NCBI GenBank assembly: GCA_039111635.1
Contig: JBCAQO010000008.1
Location: 744,001 to 808,000, forward strand
Length of the DNA: 64,000 nucleotides
Direction of reading: 5' to 3'
Source of the DNA: Heterobasidion occidentale
Taxonomy: Eukaryota; Basidiomycota; Agaricomycetes; Russulales; Bondarzewiaceae
Position 1 is the stretch's first letter. Every line of letters begins with the position of its first letter. The notes under the pieces are model-generated. The model saw only the letters and a program-made list of their open reading frames with translations. It had not been told where the DNA came from and did not search any database. Both the position numbers and the translations under genes were made by a program. Positions 33,976 through 46,100 of this stretch are shown here, in pieces.

Positions 33976-35071
33976 TCAGAGATCTTCGCCGAAAGCATCG
34001 TCATCTCTGTCGATTTCTTTTTGCTTCACTCCTAGCGCCGCCCAACTCTCCTCTTCGCACAGGTCGGGCAATAGCTCCCAGATCGTTTGTTGAAGCTTGA
34101 TCTCACTTGCCTTGAGAAGAGTGTAACAGCTAAGACACAAACCCTCAGAAAATCTCTCGCAGAAAGTGCGAAAGATGCCTTCCTCGTTGCAATGGACGTA
34201 TTGAGCTTCAACATCGAAAGCGGCAATGATAGGGTCTATGGCGCAGGCTCCCTTCCGACATCGCCATTGCTGTGATTTCCAGGAGCGGGAAATGTGCATA
34301 GCTAGAGTGATCTCTCCAACGATATTCCTGCGGAAGTCGAGTACAATGGAAAGTGTCTGGGAAGAAAGTTTGACGACGACACCAGAATCCAACTGAAAGC
34401 CCTCCAGAAGTGTCTGTGTGTCCAACAGTGAGCAACAATAGTATGCCGCTGGAAGAATGATGGGAATGTGACATTCTGTGGCTATGTTGACTGCAAGAAT
34501 GCCATTGAAGTTGGGGATAAGGTCTCGATCGTCGTCGGACTTTACAAAATCAGCATGCGTGGACGGAAATATTGCCTTGAGTTCGTCGACCATCTCTTTT
34601 CGAAGACCATGGACTGTATACTTTGTCGCCATCCGTAAAATACTGGCGATTGTGTCAAGAGGAAGGACCTTCTCCGGGTCATCACGAAAGCTAGGACGGC
34701 CATAGCTAATATGAAAATGTCAGGGAGGGCCTTGAAAGACAATCATCGACAACTCACTTCCGATCATGTAATGCCTTCAAAAAATGAAAGGCATCACCTG
34801 CAGAATCGGAGAGATGGACAACAGCACATCCGTCGAAGATCTTGTCCGCTGAGGGACTACTGACGTGAAACATATCTCGGAAGACCTCAGACTGAGATGA
34901 CAGGATTCCCTTGTATACACGGAATCCGATAGACTCGCACACGAGAATAATGTTTCCATCCTCGAACCAGACTTCCTCACTTGCTGTAAAGCCAGAAGTC
35001 GGGGCGCTATTAGGAGCATCCTCCCGCAGTCGTTTATGCGGTCGGTTCGAGCCGTTTTCAACGGATGACAT
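33976..35071 (-). CDS. BTB/POZ-domain protein A
   Basis: Two exons (35071-34758, 34705-33976), 347 aa, intact. After a short charged N-terminus, residues ~33-135 form a BTB domain: WFEDGNIILVCESIGFRVYKGILSSQSEVFRDMF, GCAVVHLSDS, then a helix leading to SILRMATKYTVHGLRKEM, the usual post-BTB helices. The C-terminal ~150 residues contain Cys pairs (WRCRKGACAIDP, LCLSCYTLL) and a KLQQTIWELLPDLCEEESW helix shared with copies B and C. BTB proteins often bind Cul3 as substrate adaptors; for this Agaricomycete family that is inference. It faces the BCS1-like gene tail to tail. Confidence 0.85.
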
Positions 35072-35090
35072 ATTTTGCGACTATTTCGTT

Positions 35091-35939
35091 CTGGATCGAA
35101 AAAAATAGCGATAGTATCAGTATTGAGAAGAAATGAGACGAGATTCTATGATAGCCTTCGCCAACGGTTACTGCACCCTCTCGTTCGGTGCGGAGATGTC
35201 TTCAGTCTAATCGACCTTCTGCCGCCGTTCATAGTGCTGTTTAGTCAGCAACTCTCACGGGCGCGGCGACCTGCGCAAGGCTACCAGAATCAATGGTTCT
35301 CAGTATCAGGCTCGCGGTGAGCATTCGCGAAAGGAGTCATGACTCCTGAATCATTTTCTGCCCGTAGATCAGCCACCCCACAGCAACACGGTGCACAGGT
35401 TGCCACAGCTTCTGAGAGCGCCCTCTCTTTTGGAGGCGAACTTGACGAATGCGGACGTCTGAGACTAGTCTGAACACTGCAGGCTTTATTCGCGACGCCA
35501 CGGTGTTGCATGCATTACAGCTGTTCCCAAAACTGTAGACACGGTTTTGATATTCTTCTGCTCAGGAACTTTGCTTACCGTTAGAGCGGGACAAACAAGT
35601 GCAAATGACTGCATCGGCACTTGAGCGCAATGCGGACGCTGAAGTGCTGAACACCTGGTATTGTCGGTGCCACCAGTTGCCTGATCTGAATTCCGTGCGC
35701 TGCTTGGAGCAGAGATTTGGCCCATTGGGTTGTTTTCGCTTGTTTGTCCCGCTCCAAACCTGAGCTGAAAACCCCGGAAAAGTGTCTACAGTTTTGGGAA
35801 CAGCTGTACGCAGGCTTCATGGGCTGCTATGCGCAAAGCAGAAGCACGATCCGCAGAGCGCTCAAAGCCAGACTGCCGCGCACATGGTATGTCCATCGTA
35901 ATGCAGTGAGCTGGATGCACAGTCAAAAGTCGCAGAAGC
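35091..35939. other. spacer between duplicated units, contains a MITE
   Basis: No gene. The BTB A promoter lies at its left end and a 289-bp inverted-repeat element fills the centre. Confidence 0.6.
35518..35806 (+). mobile_element. MITE with ~25-bp terminal inverted repeats, TA target duplication
   Basis: Starts CAGCTGTTCCCAAAACTG and ends with its exact reverse complement; 25 bp match perfectly (35518-35542 versus 35782-35806) and similarity continues inward (AGCGGGACAAACAAG near 35585 inverted near 35740). It is flanked on both sides by the dinucleotide TA (35516-35517, 35807-35808). 289 bp long with no open frame of note. TA duplication plus CAG start fits a Tc1/mariner-mobilised non-autonomous element. 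Confidence 0.8.
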
Positions 35940-36567
35940 GGCTCAACTCATAAAAGGCTGTCGAAAGATGAATATGAAGCTGTGATTGAGCGCGGTGTCG
36001 CGTCAGATAATCCTGACTCGTGTATATATCAAAAAGTGTGGTGCGGGAAAAGCTGGGAAGGGGACTGGAAAGGGCGATGCGCCGATGCTGCTCGTTGGAT
36101 TCGAGTGCACGCGGCATGACTACGCGTCGACCGTGACACGCTCTGTTAATGGCTTGAATTGACTATTACATAATAGACGGAGTGACTCCGACAACCTGCC
36201 AACCTTGACTCACGTACTTAGTACAGCCCCGTATACTGTGCAGTCCTACATGACTTATCTTCTAGCGGACCAGAAACAAGGGTAGGTTCTGTCGATTCGA
36301 TGCTTGATACTCATAGGTACGGTCTGCATATTCTGTGTGAGTTGACGGAAATGATGCCTCCATCCTCGACGGCGTCTGGAAATCCTACAGGCGGCAGCGA
36401 GGTAGCACTGCCTTGAGGCATATTAGGTGCGTGAGTCACGATGCTGTCCTGCGTTCAGCCATTTTATTCATCGAATCAGAATGATGTTGTGATCGATGGA
36501 GCAGAGTTCATGGGCGCTCGGAACCGGATTCCAATCCTTGCCTATGCAAAAAACACTAGCGAAGGCA

Positions 36568-36573
36568 ATATAA
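36568..36573 (+). promoter_or_regulatory. TATA-like box of BCS1-like copy B
   Basis: ATATAA within CAATATAAGAGGACAT, 64 nt upstream of the ATG, identical placement to copy A. Confidence 0.55.
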
Positions 36574-36631
36574 GAGGACATTTTTGAAGGTGCTCTTCTG
36601 CATCTCCCCCGTCACGTCTCGCAGACCGCCC

Positions 36632-38650
36632 ATGGCGTCTGTCCTGCAATTCACAACACTGCTTCAGCCTTTACTGTCCGCGCTCACCAACGGGAGCCTC
36701 GTTCAGACCAACGGCACAGTGTCCAATGACACGACCGCACCCATTCCCTTTCAGATCCCCACAGATCTCTCGTCGCTATTGACGTTCATCTACTCTCTTT
36801 CCGCTCTTCGAGATTGGTTGAAGCTTCTTCTGATCGGAGCTGCGCTTGAGGCGTGTCGACGCGTCTATCTTTCCTCCTACTCCAGCTTCATCAACTCGTT
36901 TTTCATCACTGCTCATTTCGAGAGCGATGATGTTGTATACGGTGAGCGTTCCTTTTGCGGCGTTGGTATCTCCGAGCTGACCCATGAGCTTTCATCAGAT
37001 TGGATGATGTTTTGGCTGTCTTCACTTCCGGAGTGGCGTAAGTAGTTTGCCCCACCCTATGTCTCAAAGCCGCCATGTACTGACATGAATCTACCATTCG
37101 TCAGGTAAAGTCCGCGAATTTGTGGTCAGCACCACACACCTCGGCCAAGATGACAACAGCACGGCTATCCTCGAAGACGATGAGTCCGACGATGGTTCAC
37201 CATCCATTCGCAAGACACGTAACATCCAGTGCCTACCCTCCTATGCAGCCACCTATACGATTTGGTACAAGCGTCGTTGGATGCGCATTACGCGGCAGAA
37301 GGAGGAGAGTCGATGGTCATATAGCGAGAAATCGACGCTGCAAATTACGTGAGTTGCCATCACGATCATGCCCTCATTCTCTTTGGTGTGTTCTGAACTG
37401 CAGATTGAAATCTTCAGACTTTTTACCCGTAATCGTGCTGTCCTCGACGCCTTGATCCTCGAGGCAAAGAAAGCTTACATGTCTGCACGAGAGGATAAGA
37501 TCGACATATTTGTGAACCAAGGGTGAGCCCGCTTTCACCGCATTTGGTGCCTCATTTTCTGACATTCAGACATGATAGATATTCGGGTGACTGGCGGCAT
37601 ATCGCTTCCCGGCCAAAACGACCTCTTACTTCCATCATCCTCGATGCGGGTGTCAAGGAACTGATTTTGAACGATGCAAGGGACTTCATGAGAAGCAAGA
37701 AGTGGTATGCTGACCGAGGTGGATACTCTGTTCTCTAACCTGATTATCAACGTTCTCACACGTACAATTCCTAGGTATTCCCTTCCGTCGCGGATATCTT
37801 TTGGTGAGACCACCATCTGCCATCAGAATTCCATAGCAGCTAATCACAGACTTTTCATGCTTAGTATGGAGCTCCTGGCTCTGGAAAAACATCCATTATT
37901 CACAGTCTTGCTGGTGAACTGGGCCTCGATATCTATGTCATCTCCCTCTCCACAGCAGGCTTGGACGACACTAGTCTCAACAGCCTCATCTCTGCGCTCC
38001 CTGAGCAGTGTATCGCACTCATGGAAGACATCGACGCTGCGTTCACCCACGGCCTGACGCGTGAGACTGTCGGTACGGAGCTCGAAGATCCTCGCGACGC
38101 CGAGAAACGCAAGGAGCGCCTCGATGATCCCGACGGCTCCGGTGGCAAGGACGCGCAGCGCGACCGGAAACAGGGAGCGGACTCGACGCGGATCACTCTC
38201 TCTGGGCTTTTGAACGCTCTCGACGGAGTCAGCGCTCAGGAGGGGCGGCTGCTATTTGCGACGACGAACCGGTACAGCGCATTGGACCCTGCGCTGACAA
38301 GGCCCGGGCGGATGGATCTCCACGTAGAGTTTATGCTGGCTAGCCGGTATCAGGCGAAGGAGATGTTCAAGAGGTTCTATGTTCCAGAGGACGAGAAAGA
38401 GGGCGAGGATGCGGACGATGTGGACGAGAAGGGCAGCGATTCAGGGTACAGCTCATCTTCCAAGAAGGAAGACTCTACCGGCGACCTCGTAGATCTCTTG
38501 GTGGACTCGTCTTCGTCTCCAGCCACTCCAGCAGCCGCCGTTCCACCAAACTATACTGGTTCTGATGCATTCCGCTCGGGCGCCGACGCTTTCGAAGAGA
38601 CAGATCGAACGGCTCGCAACGCAGTTTGCGGACACGCTGCCGACACGTGA
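36632..38650 (+). CDS. BCS1-like AAA ATPase, copy B (C-terminus frameshifted)
   Basis: Exons match copy A one for one in length and phase: 36632-36941, 36999-37037, 37105-37348, 37418-37522, 37579-37718, 37775-37803, 37865-38650. N-terminal TM, BCS1 domain, Walker A (GAPGSGKTS), Walker B and the AAA sensor region are intact. There is an extra DEKE insertion near 38390. After PPNYTG the frame is lost (near 38585) and the protein ends at a TGA at 38648. Beyond this, further small deletions are seen against copy A (two bases at ~38655, two at ~38677), so the C-terminal ~55 residues corresponding to QIERLATQF...WVESKT are not encoded in frame. Possibly still an ATPase, but the lid region is truncated; probably a decaying paralogue. 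Confidence 0.8.
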
Positions 38651-38764
38651 GTTCTATGGCCAGCCTGCAGGGATCTGATGAGCTACAAAATCCGGCCCGT
38701 GCAGGCTGTCGATGATGTTGCGCGGTGGGTGAGAGGAAGACTCAAGAAAGAGGATCCAAGGTGA

Positions 38765-39302
38765 AGACCGAAATATAACAGTCTGAGGAGGACGGGTCGA
38801 ACCCGGCGAGAAACGAGTCTCGATACTTTTAAAAATACCCTGTAATTGATACCACGCTGCGTTGTTCTGTTCACTTGTATCGATAGATAATCCATTTGTT
38901 GCGGCTTTTCTTGATCTCACAAACCTCCTTGTGCGCTTCTTTTCATCCTGACTTACGGCGTGTCATTGGTGTGTAGCCCACACAGCTCCTGCTGAGCTCA
39001 GTTCTGCTCTTGAATATGATGTCGTCATGAACGTGCGTGTGTTCATGAGTTCTTCACCGTCGCAAATTTCTCGCACACCATGACTCTGTGCATGCGATAC
39101 AGATTAAGAGCCCCGCTAGCGGCGCAGAGGATATCCGGGTGACAGCAAATGCTAAACTAAATCCTACTTGCTCAGGACCGAATGGGTCGAGATGCTCTTC
39201 AGACCGAGTCGTTGTCGCTGCAAATGTGAAATCTTCGTGGTTTGATCTGAGGCAAGAGTCGTGAGCTATAGTCTATGGTCGAAGCTGTTCATAAGCTCGC
39301 CT
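38765..39302. other. convergent spacer BCS1-like B / BTB B
   Basis: Counterpart of 33379-33975, diverged; no gene. Confidence 0.5.
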
Positions 39303-40425
39303 TTAATGGGAGATCTCCTCCAGGATAGCATCCTCATCTCTGTCGATTTGTTCTTGCTTCTCTCCAAGCACAGCCCAGCTCTCCTCTTCGCACAATTTGG
39401 GCAATAGATCCCAGATCGCTTTTTGAAGCTCAGTCTCACTTGCTTTGAGCAAAAGAAACATTTAAAGCACAAGGTATAGAGTATCTCATGAGATTTCACG
39501 GGATGGAAAGATGCCGTCGTCGCTCCAATTGAGATAACTGGCTTCGACATCCAAAGCAGCAATGACAGGGTCCATGGTGCACGAGTTCGTCGTGCATCGC
39601 CAGCGCCTTGATTTCCAGGAGCGGGAGATGTCCATAGCTCGCGCTATCTCTGCGAGGACCTTCCCGCGGAAGGCTAGCGCAGTGGACAACGCCCAGGGAG
39701 AAAGTTTGACGATGACGCCAGACTCCAACCGAAATCCCTCCAGAATTGTCTGCGTGCTCAACAGCGAACAATAATAGCATGCCGCTGGAAGAATGATTGG
39801 AATGCCACATTCCGTGGCTAGGTTGAGTGCAAGAATGCCATTGAAGTCGGGGATGAGGCTTCGTCCTGCACTAGAAGTTTTAAAAGAAGCAAGCGTAGAG
39901 GGTAAAAGTTCCTTGAGCTCGTCGACCATAGCTCTCCGAAGGCTGTAAACTAGATATTTTGTCGCCATCCGTAAAATTCCAGCTATTGTGTTGAGGGGGA
40001 GGTCATATCTCGGGTTGTGACGTTTATGGATGCTACCACGTCCATAGCTGAAGTAGAGTTGACAGGTCAAGAACTGAAGTCTCTCAAAACTAAGTACCAA
40101 CAACTCACCTCCAATCATACAATGTCTTCAAAAAATGCAGGGCATCAACTGCAGAATCGGAGAGATGGACAACAGCACATCCGTCAAAGGTCTCGTCTGC
40201 AGAGGGGCTACCCACGGAAAGCATATCCCGGAAGACTTCAGACTGAGATGAAAGGATTCCCTTGTATACACGGAACCCGATGGACTCGCAGACGAGGATA
40301 ATGTTGCCATCCTCGAACCATATGTCTTTGCTTGCCGTAAAATTGGAAGAAGGCAGAACGTTGTCGGGAGCATCCTCCCGCTGTCGTTTAAGTGGCCGGT
40401 TCGAGCCGTCTTCAACGGATGACAT
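39303..40425 (-). pseudogene. BTB/POZ-domain protein B, premature stops
   Basis: Second copy of BTB A. Exons 40425-40109 and 40047 downward. The BTB domain (WFEDGNIILVCESIGFRVYKG) and middle region are open and conserved, including WRCTTNSCTMDP. Reading stops at a TGA at 39488-39486, followed by a second in-frame TAA, then in the same frame LKASETELQKAIWDLLPKLCEEESW, the conserved C-terminus, ending at 39303. So the full-length protein is not made; a product lacking the last ~60 residues (about 289 aa) could still be expressed. Part of duplicated unit 2. Confidence 0.75.
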
Positions 40426-40450
40426 AGATTGCGATTGTTGTGGTCAATCA

Positions 40451-41213
40451 AAGACACGGCACTATTATCGGTATCGAGAAAGAATGAGACGAGGATCTCA
40501 ATAGTCTTGTCGATGAGGTCGGTGGAGGTAGGTGGTCAACGGTGTTCTCCTCAGAGTCTCATTCAACGCTGTTTTCAACGGCGTAGTCGAGCCTGGTCGG
40601 CCGGCCGTTGCCGCTGATTTAAGTGATTTTAGTCAGCTCTGGCAAAAGTTCGGGTGGCAGACGCGACCGCCGACGACGCGCGACGAGCGCAACGACACGT
40701 TCAATCATCCTATACGTGCATCACGATTGACTAGGCTCCGTGGCGAATCTTACATAGAAGGTAACTCATGCAACAATCGCTCACATGTTAAGTTTTGTCA
40801 GTGTTCAAGCAAGGACCCTTGAATTATTCTTTCTGCCGTAGAAAAGCATCAACCGCGATGTTCCAACGACGTATCGATGGTTCGAGCGCGTACAATCTTC
40901 ACATCCACCGCGCGCCGCTTGGGCTGCATCTTCACGTTCCGTACGCGGACCTCTGCACTGCAGTGTCACAGGCCCCGCCATGGAGCAAGCAACCGACCCG
41001 TATTCCGCGCAGACCATGCCTGAGCCCACGGAAGCACTCACGCAGCTCCACTGTCCTCACGCGTCACACACAAACCAAACGAAAAAGGGGACAGACAGCG
41101 TTCTTTCTTTCCAAAAAAAGTGCAAACGACAAGCCGATCCACCGCAACAGCCAACCCTGAAAAAAAAACCCCAAACCCCGACACGCGAAGTGCGTATTCG
41201 CGGCCCCGCGCGC
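40451..41213. other. spacer, no gene recognised
   Basis: About 0.8 kb from the end of unit 2 to the secreted-protein gene. No motif recognised. Confidence 0.45.
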
Positions 41214-41850
41214 TCACGAGTGCGAGACGGTGATCTTGGTGTTGCCGCCCGTGCTCCCGCCGGCGGCGGTGACGGTGCCGGGGCTGACGCCGCACGCGGC
41301 GACGAACGCCTTGAACGCCTGCTCGAAGCGGCCCTTGGAAATGTCGATCGCGGTGCCGCCGTCGACGGCGTCGACCGTGACCTGCGCACGGTGCGTGAGT
41401 CCCATTTCCGCTTGGCGGAATGACGTGCGGAAGGGACGGGTGAGGAGAAGGGGGACGTACGGAGCAGGTGCCGCTGGTGCCGGTCGTGGTCGTGCCCGCG
41501 ACGCGCAGGAACTGGATCTTGCCCGCGATGCCGGTGCCGGTGGAGAGCAGCGCGACGTTGCAGTCGTGCGAGCTGAGTTTCTGTGATCACCGCACGCGCG
41601 CAGCCGACGGTGAGTATCCTCATGTCCCACTTTGACAAAAAAAACCGAAGAAAGCCAAGAATGGGACACGCACCACGCTCGGGTCCGTGCACTGGGGCTG
41701 CACGGTCAGGTCAGCGCGCTCAGCGAGCGCGCGGCGGACGCGCACGAGGTGCGTGTGCTCGTTGCGGACCTCGCGGGCGGAGGCGCCGTTGATGGCGAGG
41801 AGGGCCGCGAGGAGGGCCCAGAAGGACAGGAGCGCGAGGCGGGATTGCAT
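41214..41850 (-). CDS. small secreted protein, ~154 aa
   Basis: Three exons (41850-41674, 41580-41461, 41381-41214), phases all zero. Signal peptide MQSRLALLSFWALLAALLAINGASA, then a short hydrophilic region, and a mature part rich in Thr/Gly/Val with four spaced Cys (QCTD, HDCN, GTCS, AACG), compatible with two disulfides. It ends NTKITVSHS. Length, Cys content and signal peptide fit a fungal small secreted protein; no enzymatic motif, role unknown. Intact. Confidence 0.75.
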
Positions 41851-43182
41851 GTTCGGGATGTAAAGGACGGAAGGTGCGTGAACGCTGGCGAGGACGAGTC
41901 GAGTGGCTAGAAAGACGGAAAGAACGATGTGGGCCGGCCCGGTCAACGGGGGAAACTGGGAGCGAAGGAAAGAGGGGAAGGAGGAAGGAGGAAGGAGGAA
42001 GGGTGGAGGAGAGGAGGGAAGGGTGGATTTTTATGGAGTCGGGTGATGTTGCTAGGACGACATGCGAGGCTTGGCTTGTGCTGGCTTGTGCCGGGGAGGC
42101 TCAGGAACTTGCTTCGAGTGATGCAGAAAAGTGCAGATACCGCGTGTCGCGCGGAGGGCCGAGGCACGGACTGGCACGGATCGCTCGCGTTCTTATGTTT
42201 TCGGTGCCTAGCGCGGAAGAGGCCCTACTTCTCCCTACATGTTGTCCAGTCTGACCTAGTCTGACGCAGTTCTGACGCGAGCCTCTTCGACCGAGCGCCA
42301 GGAGTAGTTTCTTTTGGTGAAGACGTAGGTTCACGTTTGTCGGACGCGAACCGCGGGAACTCAACTCTCTTACATACAGACTTACGACCATCCGGCCATC
42401 AATCGCGTTGCTTAGAACCCGAAGGATCCCGACTCAATCCATGTCAACGTTCAACGCTTATTCCGCTGGTGGTGTGACAGGTTGTAGCATGTGTACAATG
42501 TTCTTGACCGGGCTGCTACGTAGCCGAAGGTTGAACGTTGAACGAAAGCAGATTCGAAAGTAGATTTTCTGCACATCGAGGCAGATAGTGATTCGGATGA
42601 TTTTCGTCTTTAATGAAGGAGGATGTCCGTTCCGTGCTTAGAACGATAGATTGTATCGAACGACCGTCTAGATATGCAGCGCGCCGCGACTAGACGTTGA
42701 TCGATGAAAGAAAAATCGAACAATGTAGAATTAGCGAATTTGGAGGGCTAGGGACAAAACTCACCGAATTCACACGGGGTGATACAGAATAAAAGAGAGC
42801 GAATGGGAACAGGACGTACGGTACACGAAAAATAAGGGCAGGGAATTCTGAGGGGCTCAGGCGAAGACCCAAGCAGGTAGATAGGAAAGGACCTTGTGGG
42901 CCACGATTGCGGAAATGACGGAGCAGGCCCATATGGTAGGGTCAGAGGGTGAAGAGCATGAGAAGCACTCGAGAAGAGGTTCACGAGGTTGGGATACTTA
43001 CACTCACGGCGGGTAGCACTGAGGCGGCCTCAGATGGTGGCTACAGCACAAGCAACGCGACTTCTGGAGGCGGCACGCCGGGATGACAAACCCGATGCCC
43101 CTTCCATATCGAGCGATACCTCGCCACCTCGCAGGCCATCGCCCCCATCGCGGCCATCGTCCTCGACAGCGTCCTCCTCACC
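41851..43182. other. divergent intergenic region upstream of VPS9
   Basis: 1.3 kb without a credible gene. Contains a 12-nt inverted repeat (TCAACGTTCAAC at 42444-42455 and its complement near 42530-42541). Confidence 0.45.
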
Positions 43183-46100
43183 ATGTCCAGCCCACCCACC
43201 ACCGTCCTCTCCGCCCTCTCCCTCTCCCCGACCACGTCATCCCACCCACTGCCATACGCATATGCCTCGGCAGCGCCCTCGCCCAATCCATGGCAGGACG
43301 AGCCCCAACTCGCGCCTGACGTCCCCACCGACACCGACACCGACACCGACACCGCCTCTGCGTCGACGCGGACACTCGCGTCCGCAGCTCTGTCGCCGCA
43401 ACACGATTACGCCTCTGCATACGATGGTCCGGCAACGGGCCTGCTTATTGACATCGACGCTCCCCCAGACGCGGCATCAGGACTCGGCCTAGACCTCGGA
43501 TCGAAACCACTCATCGGCCTCGTCGCGGATCCAGACATCGACATCGGGGCGCTGGATCCCGCGCAAGTGTCCGCGCGCGAGGCGTGGGAGGCGTCTGAGG
43601 GGCACCCGCCTGCGCCCCCGCCGAAATCCCCGCCCCCACAACTAGTACCTGCACCTGCACCTGCACCTGCACCCGCACCCGCACCCGCACCCTCCTCTTC
43701 GTCCTCCTTCCCCTCTGGCTTCGCAGCCTTCGCGCGCTCCTTCGCGCTTCCCTCGCTCGGCACCTCTTCCACCAGCCCGCCCTCTCTCCCCGGGCCAAAC
43801 TCCAACACAAGCCCCACCACGAGCTCGCCCGCAAAGCGGGCACACAAGCCGCGCCCGCGCTCGCTCGACACCGCGTCGCTCGTCGCCACGCCCGTGCGCG
43901 CGTCCTTCGCGGCCGCGCAGGGCCAGCGCGCGGGCACGGCGAGCCCGAGTCCGCAGTTCGGGGCGCGCGCGGGGGACGCGGGGACGCGGGAGGAGGAGGC
44001 GGAGGAGGACGAGCGGGTGGCGCAGGCGCGGGGCTCGCCGAAGCGGCAGTCGGTGGACTCGGCGTTTGGGCCCGGAGGGGAGCGGAGGGAGCGCGTGAAG
44101 GAGAGGGAGCGGGAGAGGGAGAGGGAGGGGTATCGCGAAAAGGAGAGGGAGGACGAAAAGGAGCCGCCGTTCGATTTTCAGCAGTTTTTGGACCAGATGA
44201 AGAGCAAGGGCGCGGAGCCCGTCGCTAGGTACCTGCGCTCGTACGTCGCCGTTTCTCTATTTTTTGTTTCTATTTTTCTGTCATTCTTCACTTTCATTCC
44301 GGGTCGTCCTTTCTCCCCGTGTGCCTCTTCTCTTCCGTGCACCCTAACCGCCTCCGTACTCACGCATGTATGCGCATATAATGCACGCTCGCGCTCTCCT
44401 AGGTTCCTGGGCAACTTTACGAAGCGCACGTTCGCGGTGGCCGACCAGGTCAAGCTCATCAATGATTTCCTCAATGTGCGTCTTTTGCCTTTCATCCCCA
44501 TTCTCGTCTCGTCTTGTCCACGACCGCATATACCTACCTAACATATCCCTCCCCCTCGCGTGCCTGCGCATCGCCGCGTCCTGACACCGCATCATCGTTG
44601 TATTTTATCTGCGCTCGCGCCCGTATTCACGACCTCGATTATCTCGCTCCCCGTCCTCCCCCACATTCTCGACCCCACGCGTGCAGTTCATCTCGCATAA
44701 GATGCGCGAGTCCGACGTCTGGCGGCACGCCTCGGACGCCGCGTTCGACAACGCAATGGAGGGCATGGAGAAGCTCGTCATGAACCGGCTGTACGACTAG
44801 TGCGTGTCTCTCGTCCTCGTCCTTCGTTTAACCTCGTCGCGTCTCCCTTTCACCGCGTCTTCCGCCCTCGCGCGAAAAATATACACCGATTTACCGCGGA
44901 TGCTTCTCTCTAGCACGTTCACCCCGCAGGTCGCGCGCGCGTCGCCCCGCGGCCCATCACGACCGACGACCTCGAGCGCGACCGCGTGCTTGCCCAGCGC
45001 ATCGCGCTCTTCGGGTGGCTCGCGCCGCGGCACCTCGACGTGCCCGTCGCGGACGACAGCGATGCCGACGTCGATCGCGAAGTCGCCGTCGAGGGCGAGA
45101 AGGCAAAGCTGAAGCCGAAGGTGGTGGGCGACGGAAGCAAGGGGTTCTTGTTGTTCGCGCAGCAGGGTACGTGCGCCGCGCTCCCTCCTTTTGCGGCCTT
45201 CATCGTGTCTGACGCGCTTTTTGTGGGCCCCGGTGCAGAGCTCGTGAAGATCAACCATTACAAGGCGCCGCGCGACAAGCTGATATGCATCCTCAACTGC
45301 TGCAAGGTCATCTTCGGTCCGCCCTTTCACCGTTTTCATCTTATTGCCTCGTTTTTTTTGTTTCTTTCCGGGTTTATCTAGTTTATTGTATCACATTCCA
45401 TATCGGCATCTCTAGCGTCGTAGTTCGCTTTTTACTTTTGCTTTCCTTCGTTCTCCTTCTTCGCTTACTGTGTGTGTGCGTAACGCTGACGGACCGCATC
45501 GACCGTGTGCAGGTTTGATCCGCCACCTCAATAAGGACGAGAGCGCAGATTCGTTCATCCCGATATTGATCTTCGTCGTGCTCAAGGCGAACCCGGAGCA
45601 CCTCCTGTCGAACGTCGAGTGCGTTAGTTTCTGTTCACGTTTTGAAATGCTGCTTTGTGGATGGTATGTGGAAGCGATGGCTGATATTTTATTTGCTTGT
45701 AGGTTTATCAACCGGTTTAGGAATCCGGAGAAGCTGCAGAGCGAGGCGGGGTATTATCTGTCGAGTCTGGTGCGTTGTTGATCTCATATCGAGCGAGCGG
45801 ATGTATGCGCGATTTGAGCTCACTCACTGGTGCGTGTATATGCGTGTGCACAGATGGGCGCGGTGTCGTTCATCGAGACCATGGATCACACCTCGTTGTC
45901 GAATATAACACAGGAGGAATTCGAAAAGTGAGTGTCACCATTAACACCATTGATACAACAACCGCCTCATCCTTCCACTCAGGAACGTCGAATCCGCCAT
46001 CCTGACCCTACCCGCTTCCCGCGCGCACTCCCCCCGTCTCCCGAGCACCTCCTCCTCTTCATCCTCGTCCACGACCTCCCTCGTCCCGCCTCAACACCCA

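Larger units (their letters stand above)
30660..35090. repeat. segmental duplication, unit 1 (BCS1-like + BTB)
   Basis: Unit 1 of a direct tandem duplication; unit 2 is at about 35940-40450. Start codons of paired genes are offset by 5375 (BCS1-like) and 5354 (BTB). Both units share the upstream region, all exon boundaries and the 3' intergenic spacer (CCCGCTAGCGGCG near 33766 and 39112). Confidence 0.85.
35940..40450. repeat. segmental duplication, unit 2 (BCS1-like + BTB)
   Basis: Direct repeat of unit 1 (about 30660-35090). Intron and 5' regions differ clearly from unit 1, whereas the AAA exon is about 98% identical. Both genes in this unit carry disruptive changes. Confidence 0.85.
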
